Shown piece by piece: positions 24,599 to 32,255 of a DNA stretch of 64,000 bases (position 1 is the first letter of the stretch; each line of letters begins with the position of its first letter). The notes beneath the pieces were generated by a model, which made no database searches, had not been told where the DNA came from, and worked only from the letters and a program-made list of their open reading frames with translations. Source of the DNA: an uncultured Bacteriovoracaceae bacterium (GTDB taxonomy: Bacteria > Bdellovibrionota > Bacteriovoracia > Bacteriovoracales > Bacteriovoracaceae); the NCBI GenBank assembly GCA_950054155.1, contig CATLOT010000006.1, forward strand, positions 1 through 64,000. Direction: 5' to 3'. The position numbers and the translations under genes were made by a program.

Positions 24599-25306
24599 AT
24601 GAATAAGATCTTGCTCTACACTCTGCTGATCCTTCTTTTTTTGGGATTATCAAAATCATTCTCGCCGTCTTCGCAGAAGACGTCATTTGTTCAAACAAAA
24701 CTTGATCTTCCAAGCCTGACGACGGGAGCCCCTGTCTCTATCGTTCTTACTGATGCCTTTGATGCTGGCTTTTTGATTAAGACCTACTACCTAAAACTTA
24801 AAATTGTTCATGGCTTTAAACAACCAGAGACCTTAGTCGTGAGAACGAATAAGAAATTTTATAGAGAAAACAAAGATAACGTAGGAATGAGTCTTTTTAG
24901 ACGTATGGAAAGAGAGAATAAAGAATCCCTCACCCCTCTTCCTCCAGGAAGTATTTATGTAGGTGACCCTGCCTTTGGGGCCTGGCGCTACCACAATTCA
25001 GGAGAAAGACGATGGCATTTTCATCGCGTCTATCGTCACTTTGCTCGCCAATTCTACTGGGGGGATTATCGGCCTAATTATGATTTTTTTGAAAAGCTTA
25101 AAATTCACCAAAAGAATGAGCAGCCCTTCTACGGCCTCAATGGTGAATTTGGCACAAAAGGTACTCTAACTGAAGGGCTCTATAAAAAGAGCCCCTATCG
25201 CGATGTCGGTGTTCGACTGAACTTTCTTGAAAATTTAAAGCGCTATATCTCAATCCCAAGTTGGAATATTGAAGTTAAAGAAGCTAATGATGAGGTTAAA
25301 GGATGA
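24599..25306 (+). CDS. Exported or membrane-anchored protein, unrecognised
   Basis: A 235-residue protein with an N-terminal hydrophobic segment (MNKILLYTLLILLFLGL) that is a signal peptide or anchor. The mature part has no Cys and is rich in aromatic and basic residues in the middle (GAWRYHNSGERRWHFHRVYRHFARQ is 25 residues long; key parts are GAWRYH, RRWHFHR and FYWGDYRP). No family is recognised. Its stop overlaps the ATG of the DUF350-like gene by four bases, so the two are translationally coupled and probably work together at the membrane. There is no Shine-Dalgarno before the ATG; a hairpin sits there instead. Confidence 0.6.
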   Translation: MNKILLYTLLILLFLGLSKSFSPSSQKTSFVQTKLDLPSLTTGAPVSIVLTDAFDAGFLIKTYYLKLKIVHGFKQPETLVVRTNKKFYRENKDNVGMSLFRRMERENKESLTPLPPGSIYVGDPAFGAWRYHNSGERRWHFHRVYRHFARQFYWGDYRPNYDFFEKLKIHQKNEQPFYGLNGEFGTKGTLTEGLYKKSPYRDVGVRLNFLENLKRYISIPSWNIEVKEANDEVKG

Positions 25307-26211
25307 ACGAATTATTCGATAAACTTATTTTGAGGATGGTCTTTGCCCTCTTCCTCTGCCTAACTCTAGTCCTCTATCGATTTGTTCATCACCTTATTTA
25401 CCCCAGTAATAAAGGTCATATCTTTAGTAAGTTCTACCCGTCAAAGAACTCTGCGGAATCACTTCACTTCTTTAGTCGTCTCTTGGGAATTGGTATTGTC
25501 TTCAGTGAATTTCACTTTGATCTCGACCAGGGCTTTCTCTTTGCTGTTATTGATTTTCTTATTCGTGCCGTTGTCGGCTTCTTAGTTTACCTCGTAAGTC
25601 TTTATACCGTTGAAAGCATTGTTCTTTATAACTTTGATTATCACGATGAGATCGTTAAGAGGCGAAATATGCCCTATGCTCTTATCGGCATCGCCCATGC
25701 GCTTGGGGTCTCTTTTGTTCTCAAGGTCATTCTCGCCATCTCAGGAAGTTCACTTATTGTGCTCCTCTTCCTTTGGCTCTTTGCTCTCGTGCTCATTGGT
25801 TTTGCAACCAAGACTTTCCCTGTCATGAGTAAGCTTTCTTTTAATAGGCTTTTGATTCAGCAAAACCTAGCTGTCGCCGTGTCCTATTTCGGCTTCTTTG
25901 TGGGCTGGTCACTTATTATCGCCTCTTCCGTCAATATTCCGATGGAGGGAATCAAGTGGTACACAATCCAAGTTATCCTCAAAATACTCCTCTCTTTGAT
26001 TATGCTGCCCATTTTCATCAAAGGAATTAAAGTGATTTTTAATATCAATGATGACTTTGGGAAACTTGTGAAGGAAGAGAATCAACAGGACAATAGTAGT
26101 GTTGAAACTGGCTACGGCATCCACGAAGGAGCTGTCTTCTTTACTGCTTGCTACTTTACCATTGTGATTACAGGTAAGATTAATTTTGAAACATTCTATC
26201 CCACATTTTAA
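25303..26211 (+). CDS. Polytopic membrane protein, DUF350-like
   Basis: A 302-residue protein with about seven to eight hydrophobic segments. It reads as two similar halves, each with paired helices. The conserved-looking YGIHEGAVFFTACY near the C-terminus resembles DUF350 (YjfL/UPF0719) segments with a glycine-and-glutamate start to the helix. The family call rests on this pattern only. The start overlaps the upstream unknown gene by four bases, and a rhodanese-like gene follows after 13 bases, so the three form one unit. Function is unknown for the family as a whole. Confidence 0.5.
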   Translation: MNELFDKLILRMVFALFLCLTLVLYRFVHHLIYPSNKGHIFSKFYPSKNSAESLHFFSRLLGIGIVFSEFHFDLDQGFLFAVIDFLIRAVVGFLVYLVSLYTVESIVLYNFDYHDEIVKRRNMPYALIGIAHALGVSFVLKVILAISGSSLIVLLFLWLFALVLIGFATKTFPVMSKLSFNRLLIQQNLAVAVSYFGFFVGWSLIIASSVNIPMEGIKWYTIQVILKILLSLIMLPIFIKGIKVIFNINDDFGKLVKEENQQDNSSVETGYGIHEGAVFFTACYFTIVITGKINFETFYPTF

Positions 26212-26224
26212 AAGGACTTAAATT

Positions 26225-26737
26225 ATGGATCTTAAATTTTTTCAAATGCTTGAGATGATCAATAATCGCCTCAGTAATATTGAGAAGAATATTTCAAGAA
26301 TTGACGAGAAAATTGATTACTCAATAACTCTTCAAAGAAATCACCTGATCCGTATTAAGAATGGTCAAGATATTGATGATTCCATGATTCTAATGGGACG
26401 TCCCTACAACGATCTCCCTCCACAAAGAGCATTCCAAATCACGATGGATAACGATATGGACTTTATGCTCCTTGATGTGAGCCGCTCAGAGTTTCCCCAA
26501 GATGAGAGAATAGAAGGGAGTATCTCTATTCCCTTAGAAGAGCTTGAAAGTCGCCACCTCGAAATTATAAGCAAAACAACACCTATTCTTGTCATTAGTG
26601 AACAAGGCCTACGCTCGATTCAAGCTTGTGAGCTCCTCGTGAAAAAAGGCTTCTTCAATCTTAATAATGTGAGTGGTGGTCATGAGTTTTGGCCAGGAAA
26701 GAGAGGCCAACGAAAAATTAGCTCTCTAGATCCTTAA
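26225..26737 (+). CDS. Rhodanese-like protein with Ser in place of the catalytic Cys
   Basis: A 170-residue cytosolic protein. Residues 1-45 are a coiled-coil-like helix (MINNRLSNIEKNISRIDEK). Residues ~65-160 form a rhodanese domain: FMLLDVSRSEF for the CH2A strand, IEGSISIPLEEL, then VISEQGLRS where the active loop normally reads C-x-x-G-x-R-S, so position 125 is Ser, and GGHEFWP at the end. Sulfur transfer is therefore unlikely and a binding or signalling role is more plausible. AAGGACTTAAATT before the ATG gives a ribosome site. The stop overlaps the stop of the convergent marR gene by four bases. Confidence 0.75.
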   Translation: MDLKFFQMLEMINNRLSNIEKNISRIDEKIDYSITLQRNHLIRIKNGQDIDDSMILMGRPYNDLPPQRAFQITMDNDMDFMLLDVSRSEFPQDERIEGSISIPLEELESRHLEIISKTTPILVISEQGLRSIQACELLVKKGFFNLNNVSGGHEFWPGKRGQRKISSLDP

Positions 26738-27189
26738 AGCGGGAGCTCATTATTACGTGAACTTGAAATCTTCACGTGAAAGTTTTTAAGAAGATGTTGA
26801 ACGCGGTCAAGCTCAACTTCGCCTAGGACCTTAGCGTAATTCTTTTCGATGACATCAATGCATTCAAAGAGATTGAGCTTAAACTTCTCTCCATACTCGG
26901 TAAGAAAAATATTTTGCTCACGCTTATCACGGGGGTTAATTCGTCTTTCAATATAGCCACGCTTTTCAAGCTCATTGAGGTGACTTGTCATCGTCTGCTT
27001 CTTAAGTCCACAGGCACGACCCACCTCTTTAATCGAAGGGCCTTCATTCTCGCAAACATAGAGAAGCACCTCTAAGAAACTAGGTCTTAGATCTGTAAAT
27101 CCTCTTTGCTGTAATGAATCGAGAAGCTCAGAACTGTAGCCGCGATAGATTCTTTTAAGAAGACTGCCAATGTGCGAAATCTTTTTCAA
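26734..27189 (-). CDS. MarR-family transcriptional regulator
   Basis: A 151-residue winged-helix dimer. The DNA-binding core reads EGPSIKEVGRACGLKKQ (helix 2 to recognition helix), TMTSHLNELEKRGYIER and the wing NPRDKREQNIFLTEYG, all characteristic of MarR. The start is TTG 27189 with AGGTGAG just upstream; no ATG is available. Two palindromes at 27204-27222 and 27232-27244 lie immediately upstream and are likely its own operators. Its target other than itself is unknown; the convergent DUF350/rhodanese cassette is the nearest candidate. Confidence 0.88.
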   Translation of the reverse strand: MKKISHIGSLLKRIYRGYSSELLDSLQQRGFTDLRPSFLEVLLYVCENEGPSIKEVGRACGLKKQTMTSHLNELEKRGYIERRINPRDKREQNIFLTEYGEKFKLNLFECIDVIEKNYAKVLGEVELDRVQHLLKNFHVKISSSRNNELPL

Positions 27190-27203
27190 GTGCTCACCTC
27201 TAT

Positions 27204-27244
27204 TAGTCTGTATTTCAGACTATAATTAAAAGTTACCTTGTAAC
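27204..27244 (-). promoter_or_regulatory. Two palindromes upstream of marR, probable operators
   Basis: TAGTCTG-TATTT-CAGACTA (27204-27222) is a perfect 7-5-7 dyad. GTTAC-CTT-GTAAC (27232-27244) is a perfect 5-3-5 dyad ten bases further from the gene. Both are within 60 bases of the marR start, the typical place for MarR autorepression. Confidence 0.55.
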
Positions 27245-27260
27245 GCACAAGAGAGCAAGA

Positions 27261-27527
27261 TTAACGCTGTGATTCCTTAAAGTATTTCTCAAGGGGAAGT
27301 CTAAGTTCTTCAACTTTCAGATAATCAGCAGCACTCTTTTTCTCTCTAATTTCCTTATTTTCTAGGCCTTGATACCAAAGAGAGAGCCTGATTTGTGATA
27401 AAACTCTTCTGTCTTCCTCTTTAAACGAGTCCGCCGCTCTTACAGCCGACTGCATAAAAATAGCCAAAAACAAGGTGAAAACAAATAATTTGCCGACAAG
27501 TGAAGCGATTTTAGACGATTTATTCAT
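27261..27527 (-). CDS. Small secreted protein, unrecognised
   Basis: An 88-residue protein with a clear signal peptide (FVFTLFLAIFMQSAVRA, cleavage before ADSF). The ~56-residue mature part is highly charged and helical (EEDRRVLSQIRLSLWYQG, REKKSAADYLKVEELR) with no Cys. AGGGAG lies eight bases before ATG 27527. It sits 68 bases downstream of rodA on the same strand and 71 bases before marR. No function can be assigned. Confidence 0.6.
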   Translation of the reverse strand: MNKSSKIASLVGKLFVFTLFLAIFMQSAVRAADSFKEEDRRVLSQIRLSLWYQGLENKEIREKKSAADYLKVEELRLPLEKYFKESQR

Positions 27528-27595
27528 GTGTAACTCCCTAAAAATAGGTTAATCCAAATAGTCACCCTATAAAGGTGCAAAGGAAGTGCCAGTTA

Positions 27596-28708
27596 CTAGA
27601 AGAGATTTCTCGCATTTGAAATTGATGTCGCAAGACCTATACAAATTCCAAATGTCATCAGACTTGAACCTCCATAACTCATCAGAGGCAGAGGAAGCCC
27701 CACAATGGGCATCAGACCCATAACCATCCCCATATTGATGAAGGTGTGCCAGAAGAAGAGGGCCATCAGTCCAATGGCCACAATTGAATCAAACATGCGC
27801 GGCACCGACTGACTCAACCAAATAAAACGAAAGAAGAGGATGAGGTAAAGGGAAATAAGAATAAGGCTTCCAATAAAACCATGCTCTTCATTGAAAATAG
27901 AGAAAACAAAGTCAGTATGGTTTTCAGGAAGATAATTTAGAGAGGCTTGAGATGATTTGAGGTACCCTTTCCCAATAAACTTTCCACTTCCTATGGCGAT
28001 CTTTGATTGAATAGCATTGTAGCCGGAACCCCTCGCATCAGCACCAGGGTTGAGAAAGGTCACAATTCTCTTTCTTTGATATTCTTTAAGACCAAATTTA
28101 TACATCACTCCCCCACTGACGAGAGCCAGCACGGCCAAAATACCGATGGTCTTCCACTTGAGCCGACGATAGAAACTGATCACAAGAAAAATCAAAATCA
28201 CAAGAAGTCCCGTACCGAGGTCGGGCTCAGCGACAATGAGAACTGTCGGAACCATTACTAAGATAGCCGGGATAATCAATTCTTTAAAACCTAACTCTTT
28301 GTCAGGACTGGTTCGCGCATACCAACGCCCCAAAACGAGGACAACAGCTATCTTTGTAATTTCTGAAGGCTGAAGCCTAATAGGGCCAAGAAGAATCCAT
28401 CGCTGCGCCCCCATCCCCTTGTGACCGAGGACAAGAACTAAAACAAGGAGTGCGACGGAGACAGCATAGAAGAAGTAGCTGTAACGAAAGTAATTCTTTG
28501 GAGCAATGAAACTCACTCCTAGACCAACAACCATACTGAGGGCAAAGCGGACGGCCTGAACTTTAAATAACCCGGCCATAGTTTCAGAAGTTGAGGCATG
28601 GGTTGCAGAGTAGAGGTTAAAAACCCCCATAATAAAAATAGCAAGAGCAATACCAAAGAAAGTAAAATCATAGCGCTTAAAAAAGTCGACTAACGCCGTT
28701 CGATTCAT
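27596..28708 (-). CDS. rodA: Rod-shape peptidoglycan glycosyltransferase RodA (SEDS family)
   Basis: A 370-residue inner-membrane protein with about ten hydrophobic segments. SEDS signatures visible are GHKGMGAQRWILLGPIRLQPSE, which includes the W-x-x-x-G-x-x-x-QPSE block, VAEPDLGTGLL, the FIGKGYLKSSQASLNYLPE loop with NHTDFVFS, and GLPLPLMSYGGSSL near the C-terminus. RodA polymerises glycan strands for cell elongation with PBP2. Its ATG overlaps the TGA of mrdA. It is the last gene of the mreC-mreD-mrdA-rodA unit. Confidence 0.95.
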   Translation of the reverse strand: MNRTALVDFFKRYDFTFFGIALAIFIMGVFNLYSATHASTSETMAGLFKVQAVRFALSMVVGLGVSFIAPKNYFRYSYFFYAVSVALLVLVLVLGHKGMGAQRWILLGPIRLQPSEITKIAVVLVLGRWYARTSPDKELGFKELIIPAILVMVPTVLIVAEPDLGTGLLVILIFLVISFYRRLKWKTIGILAVLALVSGGVMYKFGLKEYQRKRIVTFLNPGADARGSGYNAIQSKIAIGSGKFIGKGYLKSSQASLNYLPENHTDFVFSIFNEEHGFIGSLILISLYLILFFRFIWLSQSVPRMFDSIVAIGLMALFFWHTFINMGMVMGLMPIVGLPLPLMSYGGSSLMTFGICIGLATSISNARNLF

Positions 28709-30714
28709 TCCTCACTCTCCCCTGTTTGAGAAAGTGAAGCCTCTTGTGCTTGAAGCGCTTCTTCGCGCTTCTTCTTGGCCTCTTCTTTTCTCTTTCTTTC
28801 CTGAAGCATTTTACGATACTCACGGCGCTGCTTTTCAGAATTCTTTGCGTGAGCTTCTGGCATATATTTCTTCATGTAAGTTGTAATGACATCCCTTACG
28901 ACTGGAGCTGCAGCACTTGAACCATGGCATCCGTGCTCTACAACCGCCGCAACTGCGACCTTCGGATTATCGTAAGGAGCGTAGCCAACAAAAATTCCGT
29001 GGTGACGGTCTTTATAAGGCATGTCTTCACAACGAGAAAAGAGTTCCTTACTGGACATAGAGCGTACCTGTGCGGTTCCTGTTTTCCCTGCCATTTCAAG
29101 CCCAATACCGCGATACCAATAAGCTGTTCCTCGTCTATTGTTCACAACTTCGTAAAGACCACGTTGAACTGCTTTCAAACTTTCTTTGGAAACTTCAACT
29201 TTACCGAGCTCTGTTGGCTTCGCTTCTTCAATAATTTCTCCGCTATTAGAAAAGATCTCTTTAATAAGATAAGGCTTATAAAGAGTCCCACCATTACCAA
29301 TTGTTGCGTAGGCCATCGCCAACTGAAGAGGAGTGGCCAGAACATAGGATTGACCGATAACACAAGAGAGTGTTTCTCCAAGCTGCCAATCTTCGCCTGA
29401 GCGTTTCTTTTTCCACTCTTTGGTCGGTATTAAGCCGGAAGTTTCTCTAGAGAGACTAATTCCTGTCTTCTCACCGAAACCAAACATTTTGGCGTATTTG
29501 GCAAGGATATCGATATCGAGTTGAGTCGCGATCTGATAGAAGTAAACATCAACTGATCTTCTAAGCGCCTTATAGACATTCGTAAGGCCATGTCCTCCTC
29601 TCTTCCAATCATGATAAACTCTTCGCCCAAGGCGATAGGTGCCACCACATTTGAGTTCTTGCTCAGCGGTCACAATCTTTTCTTCAAGAGCAGCAATCGC
29701 TGTGAAGGTCTTAAAGGTCGAACCAGGAGCGTAGTGTTCTTGAATCGTTCGGTCTCTCAGAGGATTGCGCTCATCATTAACAAGAGAAGACCAATATTCC
29801 TTTGTTAATCCCTTACTAAATTTGGTGGGGTCAAAAGCAGGGCGACTCACCATCGCGAGGATTTCTCCCGTATTCACATCAACTGCAACAGCACTTCCCA
29901 CTTTTTCTTCAAGAGCTTTAAAAGCGGCGATCTGCATGTCGCGATCAACGGTGAGGCGAATATTATTTCCTGGAACTGCTTCTTTATTTTCGATTCCACT
30001 AAAGAGAGCGTTAGAGCGAATATTTCGTCTCATCCTCCCTCTTGCATCGACTTCAACAAATTCAAAACCGTCGTCGCCTCGAAGTTGAAGATCAAACTTT
30101 TCTTCTATCCCGGCCTGCCCGATAAAGTCACCGAGCTTATAATCGTAGCCATCCCTATTGCGATAGCGAGGAAGCTGGCGCTGGTTAATCTCTGAGATAT
30201 AGCCAAGAAGGTGGGCTCCCGTTTCTCCATCTCTATATTCACGTGAGATAAAAGTCTGAACCCTGACCCCTGGCATTTTCGAATTTTCCGTCTCAATAAT
30301 ACTCACTTCCTTAAGCGAAATATTTTTCTTGATCGTGACTGGTCGATAGCGGGCTTGGCCTCTGTTTTTCTTAAGAATCTTTTCAATGTCGGCAACACTC
30401 ATTTCAAGAACATTAGCCAATTTTTTAAGAGTAAAAGTCTTACTCTTTAAGTACTGAGGAATAATAATGGCATCAAAGCGTGGAATATTATGAGTAAGAA
30501 GCTCCGAGTTACGACTAAAAATCATTCCTCTTGGTGCTTTTATAATTTCTTTTCTTAGCTGATTCTCAATAGAGAATTGATAGAAGAGGTCTCCCTGATA
30601 GATTTGCAGGTACCATAACCTCGCAAGGATGAGGATAAAACAACCGACTATGATATTTCCAATGAGATCGCCCCGCCCTTTGTGCTGGCGGACCAGATCA
30701 TCTTCACCAAACAT
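28705..30714 (-). CDS. mrdA: Penicillin-binding protein 2, elongasome transpeptidase
   Basis: A 669-residue class B PBP. A transmembrane anchor (residues ~18-38) is followed by the pedestal beginning APRGMIFSRN and containing VRVQTFISREYRDG. The transpeptidase domain has the catalytic S-x-x-K in YAPGSTFKTF, a SVD motif in LRRSVDVYFY and KTGTA in MAGKTGTAQV. The last ~45 residues are a Lys/Arg/Glu-rich tail (EKQRREYRKMLQERKRKEEA) that is not typical of E. coli PBP2. It cross-links new peptidoglycan with RodA during rod elongation. Confidence 0.95.
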   Translation of the reverse strand: MFGEDDLVRQHKGRGDLIGNIIVGCFILILARLWYLQIYQGDLFYQFSIENQLRKEIIKAPRGMIFSRNSELLTHNIPRFDAIIIPQYLKSKTFTLKKLANVLEMSVADIEKILKKNRGQARYRPVTIKKNISLKEVSIIETENSKMPGVRVQTFISREYRDGETGAHLLGYISEINQRQLPRYRNRDGYDYKLGDFIGQAGIEEKFDLQLRGDDGFEFVEVDARGRMRRNIRSNALFSGIENKEAVPGNNIRLTVDRDMQIAAFKALEEKVGSAVAVDVNTGEILAMVSRPAFDPTKFSKGLTKEYWSSLVNDERNPLRDRTIQEHYAPGSTFKTFTAIAALEEKIVTAEQELKCGGTYRLGRRVYHDWKRGGHGLTNVYKALRRSVDVYFYQIATQLDIDILAKYAKMFGFGEKTGISLSRETSGLIPTKEWKKKRSGEDWQLGETLSCVIGQSYVLATPLQLAMAYATIGNGGTLYKPYLIKEIFSNSGEIIEEAKPTELGKVEVSKESLKAVQRGLYEVVNNRRGTAYWYRGIGLEMAGKTGTAQVRSMSSKELFSRCEDMPYKDRHHGIFVGYAPYDNPKVAVAAVVEHGCHGSSAAAPVVRDVITTYMKKYMPEAHAKNSEKQRREYRKMLQERKRKEEAKKKREEALQAQEASLSQTGESEE

Positions 30715-30725
30715 ATGACCCCAAT

Positions 30726-31259
30726 CTAAACACTGTCACCAAGGGCCCTATCACTTTCTGTGCGCCAGATGGCATCGAGCACACTAAAAAAGAGAGGAGC
30801 TAGTAAACTAATAACGATACTCTCAGGAACAAAGCGCCAAAACTTCTCAACGATATAAGCGAAGCTTTCCTCGCGAATATAAAAGAGAATGGCGACGATA
30901 AAGAACCAGAGGAATTGAAACATCTGAGTAATAATAATGGTGATCACGCTTGAGGAGAGATGCAGAAGATCTTTTAAATAGCTGATCACAATACAAATCA
31001 TCACCCCTGCAATCGTACCCATTTCCCAGCCCTCAATTGTGAAGAAGCTGTGGGTATATTGAAGAATGAGAATGAAGAGACTTGTGTAGGGGCTCTCTAT
31101 TTTAAATCCTAAATAAAGCACGAGGAGCACATTAAAAGGAATTCTATATTTAGTGAGACCTAGCATCGGTAAAAGTGCTGTACTAAAAATCTCCAATACC
31201 ACAAGAATAAGTAAAGTAATCCCAAGAGGTCTTAGGTATTTAATCCAATCTCCTCTCAT
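30726..31259 (-). CDS. mreD: Rod-shape-determining protein MreD
   Basis: A 177-residue protein with five to six hydrophobic helices, the expected length, between mreC (four-base overlap) and mrdA (11-base gap). The sequence itself is weakly conserved, so the call leans on position and topology (ITLLILVVLEIFSTALLPML, VLLVLYLGFKIESPYTSL). It links MreC to RodA/PBP2 in the inner membrane. Confidence 0.85.
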   Translation of the reverse strand: MRGDWIKYLRPLGITLLILVVLEIFSTALLPMLGLTKYRIPFNVLLVLYLGFKIESPYTSLFILILQYTHSFFTIEGWEMGTIAGVMICIVISYLKDLLHLSSSVITIIITQMFQFLWFFIVAILFYIREESFAYIVEKFWRFVPESIVISLLAPLFFSVLDAIWRTESDRALGDSV

Positions 31260-32158
31260 CTCTTACTCCTAGCCTGTTTTTCACTATCTTCATCCATCTG
31301 ATCCAAGGCTTCCCACTCACGCTTTTTCTGCTCATCACCTTCTGCGACGAGGATAACGACTTCTTCAAGGCGGCCGAAATCTACAGCGGGCGTAATCTCA
31401 ACGTTCTGGGTAATTCCATAACTCTCTCTTTCAATGCGAGAGACTTTTCCCACACGAATTCCTTTTGGATAAATATTTCCAAGGCCCGATGTAATCACCA
31501 CATCCCCGAGAATAATAGGCTCTGCTCGAGAGACATATTTCATAATACTTTTTTCACTGTTGTAGCCCTCAACAATGCCGTGAGCACGCACCCTTTGAAT
31601 CAGCCCGTCCACCCGATTATTATTATCGAGGACCGTCAAAATATCGGCAAAACTATCAGTCAGACGATAAATATAGCCGACAAGGCCATTGGCCGTAATG
31701 ACAGGAGACTGTAGGGTCACCCCATCAGCTAGTCCCTTATTAATACGAATAACCCGAAAGTCACTTGAAGCATCCCAGGCGACAACCTGAGCAAGGATCT
31801 TCTTATAATCAACCCCTGTTCCGAATTGGAGAAGGTCTTTGAGGCGCTTGTTTTCGCGGCGCAACTCTTGAAATTGGGCGATCTCCCCTTCAAGCTCATC
31901 AATGCGCTTCTGATAGGAGACATTCTTCTTACTAGCGTTAATATTAACCACATAATGATCAAAGAAACTCGCAACCTCAGTGCGAATGCTAGTGAGACTT
32001 GTCTGTAGTGGAGCAAAACTATCAATTAAGATATTCTCAAAAGCAGATGTTTCATCCAATGTTTTGCTACGCTTCGCAACACCAACAAATGCAATGAGTA
32101 AAACTAGAATATTGAGGACCGCTTTTTGACGCCGCTCCTTGTCTTCGATAAGACGCAC
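31256..32158 (-). CDS. mreC: Rod-shape-determining protein MreC
   Basis: A 300-residue bitopic periplasmic protein. A basic N-terminus and one membrane helix (AVLNILVLLIAFVGVA) precede a coiled coil (residues ~70-105, KRIDELEGEIAQFQELRREN) and two beta domains with VDYKKILAQVVAWD, LQSPVITANGLVGYIY and VVITSGLGNIYPKGI, which are MreC signatures. The last ~30 residues are an acidic/basic extension. The gene is first in the unit; mreB, which usually precedes it, is absent, and a divergent ppiD-like gene lies upstream instead. Confidence 0.93.
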   Translation of the reverse strand: MRLIEDKERRQKAVLNILVLLIAFVGVAKRSKTLDETSAFENILIDSFAPLQTSLTSIRTEVASFFDHYVVNINASKKNVSYQKRIDELEGEIAQFQELRRENKRLKDLLQFGTGVDYKKILAQVVAWDASSDFRVIRINKGLADGVTLQSPVITANGLVGYIYRLTDSFADILTVLDNNNRVDGLIQRVRAHGIVEGYNSEKSIMKYVSRAEPIILGDVVITSGLGNIYPKGIRVGKVSRIERESYGITQNVEITPAVDFGRLEEVVILVAEGDEQKKREWEALDQMDEDSEKQARSKR

Positions 32159-32255
32159 GATACTAAACCTTTTCCTTCCCTAAAAACTGTTTCATAATGA
32201 TGATTCAATTTTAAGCTATTTAAAGCAGCTTTGTGAAATAAAAGGGTAAATAAAC

